NCBI GenBank assembly: GCA_014872655.1
Contig: WHHJ01000043.1
Location: forward strand, 1-16,644
DNA from: Clostridia bacterium
GTDB taxonomy: Bacteria > Bacillota > Clostridia > Oscillospirales > UBA644
Length of the DNA: 16,644 bases
Direction: 5' to 3'
The stretch's first letter is position 1. The number at the start of each line of letters is the position of its first letter. Under the pieces are notes generated by a model, which was given only the letters and a program-made list of their open reading frames with translations, was not told the DNA's origin and searched no databases. The position numbers were made by a program, and so were the translations under genes. Shown piece after piece: positions 1-7,236 of the stretch.

Positions 1-1883
1 TGGTATTCCCGTACCTGTTCTTGAATGGTTGTTTTTACCCAATCCGGCATGTTCGGCAAGTGCAGTTCATACCCCAAAACGCCTCCTAAAGCCGTTTTAT
101 AGGCAAAATCAAGATACTGCGGATCTTGCGTTAAATTTTCCGCATTGGAAACATGACAGCTGCACATGCATGGCGGATATGCAATCGCAGAACCGGCCTG
201 TATACCGATTCTTCCTGCAGGAACCGTACAATCGCTGGCCCAGATCTGATAACTGTATTTCATCATTCCCAAGTCATAACGGCCGCCCCCGCCACTGCAG
301 TTTTCAATCATCAAGCCCGGGAAAGTCTCCAAAAACCACTCATATAGTTCATAAACGCCGGTCATATACCGAAACCAGGTTTCGTCTTGTCTTTCTTTGG
401 GCAAATACGATGAAGCAACATCCGATAAGTGCCGATTCATATCCCATTTAATATAATCAATCCCCACATTTTTAAAGGTTTTTGAAAAAGTGGTTTTCAA
501 ATAATCCAAAACCTCTGGATTTGCCATATCTAAAACAAGCTGATTACGAGACAAATTGGGAGTACGTCCCTTCGCTGCACAGCACCACTCCGGATGGCTC
601 CGATATAAATCGCTGTCCGGATTTACCATTTCCGGCTCAATCCAAATCCCGAATTTTACCCCTTTCTGTTTTACTTTTTGCACAAAAGAGGCCAATCCGT
701 CGGGGAATTTTTCTTTATTTTCAAACCAGTCTCCCAGACCGGCCCGGTCATCATTTCTCTTTCCAAACCAACCGTCATCCATGACTAACATATCAATGCC
801 AACCCGATGTGCCTGCTCCGCAAAGACCAATAATTTTTCCTGATCAATATCAAAGTAAGAAGCTTCCCATGTATTTAAAACGACCGGTCTTTTTTCTGTC
901 AAAGATTTTTTAGGCAAAATGTGACCGCGGATAAAATCATGAAAGTTTCTCGACATTTGACCGATACCCTTTTTGGTATAAGTCATCACCGCTTCCGGCG
1001 TTGTAAAACTTTCACCCGGCTTGAGCAGCCAACCGAAATTATCCTGTCCGAGTCCAATCTGAATTCGGGTCATCCGATTTTGATCCAGCTCAATCTCATC
1101 CAGAAAACTACCGCTGTAATTAAAATTAAATCCATATACTTCCCCTTTTTGCTCGGTCGCACGACTGTCGCAAACCGCCAAAAACGGATTATGATGAGGG
1201 CTGGAAACGCCTCGGTTGCTAAAAATACTCTGGCATCCCAAAACGATCGGGATACGCTGCGGATAATACCGCTCAATCCCGTATGATCCTTCCAGCGTAA
1301 GCTTATCAAGCGGCTTGCCGGCAGGGATATCCAATGTCAAACTCATCGATTTTTCAATCTTAACCTGTTCCGTTCCGTGATAGGTTACGGTGTGATATCG
1401 GCTGATCACATCACAATCATAAAAGATCGTATAATACAATTCCAAGGTGCAATGAGAAACAGAATCCTCCATGATGATTTTCAACGTCTGCGTCTCATCA
1501 TCCGCTTCTGCATAAGGTAAACAATAAGGCAAGTTCGTTAAATTCTTTCGACCTTGGAAAATCTCATATTCTTTATACCGAAAAAGAGTACAACAATCTC
1601 CGTTTTCATTTCTGATTTTCAACGCAGTAACACGAAAATCGCCTGAGCCGAAAAAAGGAATCTCGCACAAATCGACATCCGCAGAATAGGAGGTTCCAAG
1701 ATCCTCTGGATATGGCGAAAAAGAACGGTAGTTATGAATATACCGATTGCTTTTATTTTTTTTATCCCCATAATAATAATGAACTAAATGCTGCCCACCA
1801 TACACACCCAACACATAACAAGTGTTGCGTGTATATAATTCAAAACATTGATTTTCCTTGTCAAATACAATACACTTTCTCAT
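1..1883 (-). CDS. Alpha-galactosidase, glycoside hydrolase family 36 (3' end outside window)
   Basis: Hydrolyses terminal alpha-1,6-galactosyl residues (melibiose, raffinose-type sugars), probably in the cytosol since no signal peptide is seen. About 627 codons are present; family members run near 730, so roughly the last 100 residues lie beyond base 1. Visible motifs are LVMDDGWFG before the active site, KWDMNR with the presumed nucleophile Asp near residue 481, the glycine-rich ENCSGGGGRYD, and IWASDCTVP with the presumed acid/base Asp near 551. The 70-residue spacing of the two Asp residues fits bacterial GH36 enzymes. Two in-frame ATGs are adjacent (1886 and 1883). The AGGGGG ribosome site at 1889-1894 is only 2 bases from the first and 5 from the second, so 1883 is preferred. 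The reading frame is open throughout. It has its own sigma-A promoter; nothing is known of its downstream neighbours. Confidence 0.95.
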   Translation of the reverse strand, partial: MRKCIVFDKENQCFELYTRNTCYVLGVYGGQHLVHYYYGDKKNKSNRYIHNYRSFSPYPEDLGTSYSADVDLCEIPFFGSGDFRVTALKIRNENGDCCTLFRYKEYEIFQGRKNLTNLPYCLPYAEADDETQTLKIIMEDSVSHCTLELYYTIFYDCDVISRYHTVTYHGTEQVKIEKSMSLTLDIPAGKPLDKLTLEGSYGIERYYPQRIPIVLGCQSIFSNRGVSSPHHNPFLAVCDSRATEQKGEVYGFNFNYSGSFLDEIELDQNRMTRIQIGLGQDNFGWLLKPGESFTTPEAVMTYTKKGIGQMSRNFHDFIRGHILPKKSLTEKRPVVLNTWEASYFDIDQEKLLVFAEQAHRVGIDMLVMDDGWFGKRNDDRAGLGDWFENKEKFPDGLASFVQKVKQKGVKFGIWIEPEMVNPDSDLYRSHPEWCCAAKGRTPNLSRNQLVLDMANPEVLDYLKTTFSKTFKNVGIDYIKWDMNRHLSDVASSYLPKERQDETWFRYMTGVYELYEWFLETFPGLMIENCSGGGGRYDLGMMKYSYQIWASDCTVPAGRIGIQAGSAIAYPPCMCSCHVSNAENLTQDPQYLDFAYKTALGGVLGYELHLPNMPDWVKTTIQEQVREY

Positions 1884-1924
1884 CATGTCCCCCTACTGGT
1901 CTTACTGTAATATACATTAGATTC

Positions 1925-1953
1925 ATTATAGGAGATGCCGACAAAAAAGTCAA
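1925..1953 (-). promoter_or_regulatory. Sigma-A promoter of the alpha-galactosidase gene
   Basis: On the minus strand, TTGACT (1953-1948) and TATAAT (1930-1925) are separated by exactly 17 bases, giving a start near 1918 and a leader of about 35 bases. The leader contains TGTAATATACA (1906-1916), an imperfect inverted repeat with TGTA/TACA arms that could bind a regulator. No clear catabolite-control (cre) box was recognised. Confidence 0.85.
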
Positions 1954-1982
1954 TACAAAAATAATAAATTTAAAAAAAAGCC

Positions 1983-2011
1983 TTGACAGCGCCGCAGGTT
2001 CGTAGTATAAT
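1983..2011 (+). promoter_or_regulatory. Consensus sigma-A promoter of tRNA-Gly
   Basis: TTGACA (1983-1988) and TATAAT (2006-2011) match the consensus perfectly with a 17-base spacer. The predicted start, about 2018, lies 8 bases before the mature tRNA. The -35 box is only about 30 bases from that of the divergent alpha-galactosidase promoter. Confidence 0.92.
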
Positions 2012-2025
2012 AAAAACACTGATTT

Positions 2026-2099
2026 GCAGGTGTAGTTCAATGGTAGAATGTCAGCTTCCCAAGCTGAACACGCGGGTTCGATTCCCGTCATCTGCTCCA
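2026..2099 (+). tRNA. tRNA-Gly, anticodon CCC
   Basis: The 7-bp acceptor stem GCAGGTG/CATCTGC (one G-U) is followed by an encoded TCCA end. The anticodon stem TCAGC/GCTGA encloses loop TTCCCAA, giving anticodon CCC, which reads GGG. The T arm GCGGG-TTCGATT-CCCGT closes with one G-U pair, and the 4-base variable loop is normal. The 3' CCA is encoded. The consensus promoter sits directly upstream. Confidence 0.96.
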
Positions 2100-2401
2100 A
2101 AAACACAACGACTAAAAACGTCGTGCAATATCTTTTTGTATTATGTAGAAAATTATACGCTTTTTAAGGAACACTGGGTTTGCCGGACAACGCATAATGA
2201 ATGCCCAAGGGCAAAGAAGAGAACGAGGTTTGGATACACAAATCAAAGCCAGCCGATCAAAGAAGCGTTCACCGATTTTGTACACTGCAAGAAGCTTACA
2301 AAACAACTTCAAGTTCTCAGCACCTACCGATAAAGACGCCATTCAAATATATCCTTATATAGTTTTAATTTGGTAGTGTTTATATTATACATTCAGTATG
2401 T

Positions 2402-2430
2402 AAGCGGCTTTATAGGCTGCTTTTTCTTTT
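2402..2430 (+). terminator. Intrinsic terminator (orphan, plus strand)
   Basis: An 8-bp stem, AAGCGGCT/GGCTGCTT with two G-U pairs and a 5-base loop, is followed by TTTCTTTTT. The only identified plus-strand transcript upstream is tRNA-Gly, which ends 300 bases earlier. The hairpin may end a tRNA read-through transcript or an unrecognised RNA. Confidence 0.6.
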
Positions 2431-2610
2431 TACTCTGTGAAATTGAAAAATGAAACGTGCAAATCTTACAAAAAAGATAGAAATAAATGTTCTATTCGTC
2501 TATTTGTTGACCTTCATGGAATACCTTCTTGCAAGGCATGTTCCTAAATACATTTGTTTTTACATTAAGCCTATTAAAAATCTCTAATGGAATATTATAT
2601 TATTTTCTTT

Positions 2611-2653
2611 ATAAGCAAAAAACAATCACCGGTATATATACCGGTGATTGTTT
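2611..2653 (-). terminator. Intrinsic terminator of the M23 peptidase gene
   Basis: Bases 2620-2653 form a perfect 34-base palindrome (17+17) centred on TATATA, with GC-rich CACCGG arms. On the minus strand it is followed by a run of six T. It lies about 40 bases after the stop codon of the peptidase gene. Confidence 0.9.
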
Positions 2654-2691
2654 AATGAGTTAATGATTAAAGGGCTATTCGTATTTAATTT

Positions 2692-4041
2692 TTAAGAAAT
2701 TCGCATTTGAAGCCTGTCTATATTTCTGCCAAAGATGCCGGCATAATCGTTTGAAACTTCACTAAAATAATTACCGTTAACTGGGCTTACTTTATAATAA
2801 AGTGTATCCGAATGTCCTGACGGCGGAGTATAGATAACTTCTATGGCATCAATAGGTGTACCGTTACCGGCATAACCGTTATTGCCATCGTTTATATTGC
2901 ATCCGGTAACATAAGGCAGCCACCGATTCTCATTCGTAAGATGAACACGATATTTTACACTTCCACTTGAAACTCTTATCGCTACATCAGTTATTGCGCT
3001 ACCTCTAACACCAGCGTAATCCTCTGTATTTTTAACTTCAGGCAACCATCCGCGTTCACTTGTTCGTACTCTATAAAAAACGTCAGGCGTGGCGGTTATT
3101 GACCCTGTTACTACAAATTCTTTTACCAGCAACTGCTTTGTTTTATAGTAATTAGTTGCCTCTACTTTATAGTAATATGTACCAGGTGATAAGTTATTAA
3201 ATACGATACCTGCATCAAGGCCACTGAGATTGTAAGATTTATTTGACGGCGTACCTGTGTTTCCAGAAGTAAAGATTTTCTCTTGCCCTACGCCGGGAAT
3301 ATAAGAAGTTGAAGAAGGACTCGTATATACACCGACCTTAACAGATTTCAGTTCTGATTTACCAGAACTTATAGTTCCAGTAACACTGAACGCGCTACCT
3401 TGTTGCATAGAGGAAGGTGCTGATAAACCTGAACTCGTTATATCATCTTCTGGGTATGGTAAGCCATACAAATCGCGAACTTCAGCGACATAATTAAAAC
3501 AACACTGTGTACGATCGGCGCCGTCCGTATAAAAATCAGAAGGAAGATTTAAAAATTCATCTAATAACGGGTCAGAATATTGTTTGTTGGACATACTTCC
3601 TTTAAAAATTTGAAAGTCCAAATGGTTGCCGGTGGAATTACCGGTAGTTCCAACCCCGCCGATTCGCTGACCGGCTTGTACATAATCGCCTTGTGATACA
3701 TCTATTCTGTAAAGATGACTATAATGACTGTAATATGTTGTACCATTAAAAGTATGCTGTAATACAATATTATTGCCATATCCTGTGTTTGAATATTGTG
3801 TCTGATATACTGTGCCAGGATAAGAGGCTACAACATCTGCATTTTGGCTTGCGGATATATCAATGGCATTATGATTTCTCCCATCCTCAAAGCACGAGGT
3901 TAAACGCGAACTAGAAGGTACCGGCCAAAGCCAGGATCGGTTGCCTTCTGCTGCAACAACACCCACATTAAAACTTGAAAAGCACAAAACAACTGATGCA
4001 ACGAATAGAACAACTGATATTATTTTATTTCTTATTTTCAT
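2692..4041 (-). CDS. Secreted M23-family cell-wall endopeptidase with C-terminal wall-binding-like repeats
   Basis: Predicted to cut peptide bridges of peptidoglycan outside the cell. Residues 1-31 form a signal peptide ending near VVAAEG. The M23 (LytM/lysostaphin-type) domain spans about residues 38-165: H57 and D61 of the HxxxD zinc motif, a YSHLY segment with H109, and the usual STGNHL region. The final HxH motif reads H140-L-D142, so the position normally holding the third zinc ligand is Asp, not His. About 205-312 resembles an Ig-like beta domain. Three repeats follow (about 321-357, 362-404, 414-448), two with a YRV...WLP...YAG pattern, like tandem modules on clostridial wall hydrolases. 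AAGGAAG lies 6 bases before the ATG. It is a single-gene unit with no clear sigma-A promoter. Whether the altered site is catalytic is uncertain. Confidence 0.87.
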   Translation of the reverse strand: MKIRNKIISVVLFVASVVLCFSSFNVGVVAAEGNRSWLWPVPSSSRLTSCFEDGRNHNAIDISASQNADVVASYPGTVYQTQYSNTGYGNNIVLQHTFNGTTYYSHYSHLYRIDVSQGDYVQAGQRIGGVGTTGNSTGNHLDFQIFKGSMSNKQYSDPLLDEFLNLPSDFYTDGADRTQCCFNYVAEVRDLYGLPYPEDDITSSGLSAPSSMQQGSAFSVTGTISSGKSELKSVKVGVYTSPSSTSYIPGVGQEKIFTSGNTGTPSNKSYNLSGLDAGIVFNNLSPGTYYYKVEATNYYKTKQLLVKEFVVTGSITATPDVFYRVRTSERGWLPEVKNTEDYAGVRGSAITDVAIRVSSGSVKYRVHLTNENRWLPYVTGCNINDGNNGYAGNGTPIDAIEVIYTPPSGHSDTLYYKVSPVNGNYFSEVSNDYAGIFGRNIDRLQMRIS

Positions 4042-4776
4042 TATTAACTTCCTTTCACATTCCTTCCTAAATATTTAATTAACAGTAACCAGAACACTGA
4101 AATATTTCAAACTTAACTTTCAGATAAAAGTATTCAGATACCGTTCATTATTTTTATATTTTGGAATTTTTAATTTTTCTCATTTGTCTATTGGCATTTA
4201 TAACAGCTTTTCTTAGGCGTACACTGTTTATATAAAATTAAAACATTGGAATCAGTCCCTTCTTGTTTTATTTAATAATAACACTCTTTATTTAAAATAA
4301 AAACAAAAAAAATGTCGAATGTGATGCAAATATGTAACAATTTTTTTGTGATTTATATTGTTTTATTTGCACATAATTAAAAAGTTGCAAAAATCAACTT
4401 ACTGTTGTGTTTAGAATTATCAGGCATAGTCTGAAAGCATCTTGTGTTCTTCCTCAGCCTTTTCTTTTGCACTTTGTACCCATTAGACCGCTATGTTTTA
4501 TAACCCAAGAAATTCGCGACGGTTTATATGCATATAGCAAAAACTCAAATATGTTTTTTATTGCAGCTTGACACATCACGTTTAAGCAATCATTGCATTT
4601 GGCTCATTTTTATGGATCTTTCCTATTGATATATAAATCAGGCATATGATTGAAACAAGATAACGCCACAAAATGTGATCTTCAAACTATTTTACTATGA
4701 AAACAACATATCAATTGGGTGTCCGAAATTTTTCCTGCATAGATTTTTTATTATTAGAATCTGGAGCTCCAACATC
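4042..4776. other. 735-base AT-rich intergenic region, no supported gene
   Basis: This holds the M23 peptidase upstream region and the permease upstream region. No convincing sigma-A promoter was found for either gene. Visible structure: a 12-base palindrome TGAAATATTTCA (4098-4109), a small hairpin AAGTTG/CAACTT (4382-4399), and long A/T runs around 4261-4350. On the minus strand between 4420 and 4600, short open stretches resemble coding sequence. One is a 40-residue frame at 4454-4576; the other ends in a charged helix-like tail at 4420-4482. They lack a ribosome site and are broken by stops. Confidence 0.5.
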
Positions 4777-5904
4777 ATGAAAAAAATGATTCAAAAAAGT
4801 ATTGTTTTTTTACGAAAAGAAACCGTTTTATGTATTGCCATCTTGTTTGCCCTCTTATCCATGTTTTTAGTGCGGCCAACGATGGACTATGTTCACTATA
4901 TTGATTGGAACACATTAACGCTGCTATTCAGTTTAATGGCTGTTATCAAAGGCTTTCAAAAAGCAGGGCTGTTCACCTATTTAGGCGGACAATTATTATC
5001 CAAGACCCATTCTTCAAAAAAAATGCTGTTTGTTTTAGTGGGACTACCGTTTTTGTTTAGCATGGTGATAACCAATGATGTCTCGCTAATTACGTTTGTG
5101 CCATTCGGTCTGACTGTTCTGCGTATGGCAAAACAAGAACATCTGGCCGTTCCACTTGTTATAATGCAAACAATCGCTGCCAATATGGGAAGCACACTGA
5201 CTCCCATGGGAAATCCTCAGAATCTTTATTTATATACAAAATCCGGAATGTCTTTCGGAGGGCTGTTTTGGCTGATGCTCCCGTATGTTGCGATATCCGG
5301 AATTCTTCTTGCAGTTCTGATCGGACTCAAAAAATCTCAGCCTATCTGCAATGTATCACTGGATTCAGCATTACAAAAAGACCGGCATTTATTCTACTAC
5401 GCAATTGGGCTGCTGCTTTGTTTGCTCAGTATTTTTAAAATTCTTCCGGCTTTCCTTGTTGCGGCGATCATCGCAGTGTTTTTGCTGGTCACTGACAGAC
5501 AGGTACTGAAAAAAGTGGATTATTCTCTATTGGGAACTTTTTTTGCACTTTTCATCTTTATTGGGAATATAGGAAAAATTGAAATCTTTCAAGACTTTCT
5601 GTCTGCGACTGTAAGTAATCACGTAGAATCCATTTCCATTTTGTCCAGTCAAATTATCAGTAATGTCCCTGCCGCATTGCTGTTATCGGGATTTACGAAT
5701 CAATGGAATGCATTGATAGTGGGTTGCAATCTGGGCGGACTGGGAACGCTGATTGCCTCGATGGCCAGCTTGATATCTTATAAATCTCTTGCAAAAGAAT
5801 ACCCTCACCTACGTAAAAAGTATATATTACATTTTACCTTATATAACGTCTGTTTTCTTGTACTGTTAATTCTGGCGAATTTACTGCTTCGAAGATGCTA
5901 TTGA
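4777..5904 (+). CDS. ArsB/SLC13-type anion permease (citrate transporter-like superfamily)
   Basis: A hydrophobic inner-membrane protein of 375 residues with roughly ten membrane segments, predicted to move an anion or carboxylate across the membrane. Family signatures occur in both halves: a TND-containing segment (N100, D101) followed by GST-TPMGNPQN (138-149), and SNVPAA (295-300) followed by GGLGTLIAS (320-328). An upstream ATG at 4675 is in frame, but it would add 34 AT-rich, unconserved-looking residues. The ATG at 4777 is preceded by GGAG (4763-4766) and begins a normal cytosolic N-terminus. The gene stands alone and ends just before a two-way terminator. The substrate cannot be told from the sequence. 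Confidence 0.88.
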   Translation: MKKMIQKSIVFLRKETVLCIAILFALLSMFLVRPTMDYVHYIDWNTLTLLFSLMAVIKGFQKAGLFTYLGGQLLSKTHSSKKMLFVLVGLPFLFSMVITNDVSLITFVPFGLTVLRMAKQEHLAVPLVIMQTIAANMGSTLTPMGNPQNLYLYTKSGMSFGGLFWLMLPYVAISGILLAVLIGLKKSQPICNVSLDSALQKDRHLFYYAIGLLLCLLSIFKILPAFLVAAIIAVFLLVTDRQVLKKVDYSLLGTFFALFIFIGNIGKIEIFQDFLSATVSNHVESISILSSQIISNVPAALLLSGFTNQWNALIVGCNLGGLGTLIASMASLISYKSLAKEYPHLRKKYILHFTLYNVCFLVLLILANLLLRRCY

Positions 5905-5976
5905 CCCTTGAATAAAGATAAAACGGTTCAATATCTGTTTACTGAATGGACGTAAAATTTTATTAATATAAAAATC

Positions 5977-6018
5977 AATACCGGCTGCATCCTTTCATAG
6001 GACATAGCCGGTATTTTT
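5977..6018. terminator. Bidirectional intrinsic terminator between permease and DUF6512-like pseudogene
   Basis: The stem AATACCGGCT/AGCCGGTATT (5977-5986, 6006-6015) has a further CCT/AGG pairing inside the loop. It is followed by T5 on the plus strand and by ATTTTTA on the minus strand. It starts 5 bases after the restored stop codon of the minus-strand pseudogene, which supports that stop as the original gene end. Confidence 0.85.
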
Positions 6019-6019
6019 A

Positions 6020-6572
6020 TTAAAGAATGATCCCATACGCTCCGCTTACCCCATCCAAAAACAACGGAATATGCGGCGGAAAAAAAAGTAAAAGCCATAA
6101 ACAACAAAACAATCAGTATAAAAAGGATGATAACCACTTTGACAGAAATGCCTTTACCATGCCGATACACATGAAGCCCCAGCATCTGGCCCAACAAAAT
6201 GCTAACCAATAAAATAAGAATATCTACCCAAAGTTTTTCTACCCCAAATGCACCGGTATAAAAATAGTAAAACATCGGCATAACAACCAAGGATGTCAGC
6301 AATGCAGCAAGTGCTCCGCTGTACCATTTTTTCTGATCAATATCATGTTTCTTTCCCCGAAAACAGGCATACAGAACCCACCACAAAATAACAGGCCAAA
6401 CCACCATCTTTGCATGCTCCCAAATGCTCTCATTTACCGGGGCAAACAATGCAACAATAGGATTTTCCCATAAAACAGCATAGGCAAAATGAAGAATTCC
6501 CCCAATGATAAATAAAACAGGGATCCCAATAATAATCTATCTTTCAGGTTTTGTGAATGCATTTTTAATCAT
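6020..6572 (-). pseudogene. Broken DUF6512-like small membrane protein gene (nonsense codon plus frameshift)
   Basis: The ancestral product is a polytopic membrane protein of about 184 residues, function unknown. From ATG at 6572 the frame reads MIKNAFTKPER and then meets TAG at 6539-6537. After it, the same frame continues a normal protein (GIPVLFIIGGILHF, then FAPVNESIWEH). The A8 tract at 6080-6087 (T8 on the coding strand) then throws the frame. Removing one base restores TFFPPHIPLFLDG...SGAYGIIL and a TAA at 6022-6020. The unrepaired frame runs on through the terminator to 5928. FAPVNESIWEH and the FPPH end match what I recall of the family called DUF6512; the name was not checked. A shorter product from an internal start (for example ATG 6449) is possible. 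Confidence 0.82.
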
Positions 6573-6684
6573 ATACTCACCCCGTAAAATTTAATTTAAA
6601 ACAACGTCTCTGTTTAAATCATATACACGCATCTTATAAAAAATTCATATGATAGTATAAATGATTTTATAAGGAGATGAAACG

Positions 6685-7119
6685 ATGAATCGAAACAGAC
6701 ACTTGCCTCTCCATAACGATATCAAAGACTACGGATCCGACCCACTGGTCTTCAACATGAACTGTTTGGCTAAAAGGAACACCAACTACCGTGCGGCACT
6801 ATGGACCGGAACTCATTTACAAGTAACTTTAATGAGTATTCCTGTAGGCGAAGATATCGGAATCGAAATACATGATAATTTAGATCAGTTTATCCGTATA
6901 GAAAGCGGATGCGCCTTAGTACAAATAGGATCTCATAAACAACACTTAAACGAACAAAAAAGAATAAACAGTAATTATGCCATTCTGATCCCCGCCTGTA
7001 CTTGGCACAACATCATCAACATTGGCTGCGTTCCGCTAAAACTATATTCTATTTATGCGCCGCCTCAACATCCATACGGAACGATACAAAAAACAAAAGA
7101 AGACGCAGCAGAAGAATAA
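6685..7119 (+). CDS. Small cupin-domain protein
   Basis: A 144-residue soluble protein with one cupin barrel, a fold of metal-dependent sugar isomerases, oxygenases and binding proteins. Cupin motif 1 is seen at about residues 55-75 (GEDIGIEIH with H63, then DQF with Q68, ending IESG). Motif 2 lies at about 98-114 (AILIPACTWHNIINIG with H108). The first motif has only one His, as in the common short clostridial cupins resembling this one. AAGGAG at 6671-6676 lies 8 bases before the ATG. A -10-like TATAAA occurs at 6656-6661, but its -35 is weak. It stands alone, divergent from the DUF6512-like pseudogene. The substrate is unknown; annotations of similar proteins as isomerases are unproven. 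Confidence 0.88.
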   Translation: MNRNRHLPLHNDIKDYGSDPLVFNMNCLAKRNTNYRAALWTGTHLQVTLMSIPVGEDIGIEIHDNLDQFIRIESGCALVQIGSHKQHLNEQKRINSNYAILIPACTWHNIINIGCVPLKLYSIYAPPQHPYGTIQKTKEDAAEE

Positions 7120-7133
7120 AAGGACTGAAAAGA

Positions 7134-7178
7134 ATGCCGCCGTTTACTAAGAGTAACGAAGTGAACGGCGGTATTTCT
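7134..7178 (+). terminator. Intrinsic terminator after the cupin gene, possibly two-way
   Basis: A 14-bp stem (7134-7147 with 7161-7174) built around GCCGCCGTT/AACGGCGG, with two G-U pairs, is followed by TTTCTT. On the minus strand it is followed by ATTCTTTT, so it may also end the ylmC-dac transcript. An AT-only palindrome lies next to it at 7183-7198. Confidence 0.75.
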
Positions 7179-7236
7179 TAAATTATTTTATAAAATAAGT
7201 TCACACATGTATTACCGGATCTTAATCCAAAGAAAA

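Larger units (their letters stand above)
2100..2691. other. 592-base intergenic region without a convincing gene
   Basis: Bases of about 2170-2340 are visibly richer in G+C than the flanks, and several frames stay open for 60-115 codons. None has a ribosome site or a recognisable product. This could be a decayed gene, an untranslated RNA or chance. A plus-strand terminator-like hairpin ends this part at 2402-2430. Bases 2431-2615 are AT-rich; a 45-codon ATG frame from 2451 lacks a ribosome site and is not called. The right end carries the terminator of the M23 peptidase gene. Confidence 0.5.

Noticed and set aside
29..1286. Several plus-strand open frames (for example 29-451, 482-784, 921-1286)
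   Set aside because: All are antisense to the intact GH36 gene, which carries every family motif.
1..1883. Suspected frameshift near the start of the alpha-galactosidase gene
   Set aside because: A careful re-translation of 1741-1883 on the minus strand gave one continuous GH36 frame; no lesion exists in the part shown.
2451..2588. 45-codon plus-strand ORF in the AT-rich gap
   Set aside because: No Shine-Dalgarno site, no promoter, AT-driven composition.
4568..4573. TTGACA upstream of the permease gene as a -35 box
   Set aside because: No acceptable -10 sequence is found 16-18 bases downstream.
4454..4576. 40-residue minus-strand ORF beginning MCQAAIKNIFEF
   Set aside because: No ribosome site, no recognisable family, and its frame breaks at once after the stop; kept only as a possible remnant.
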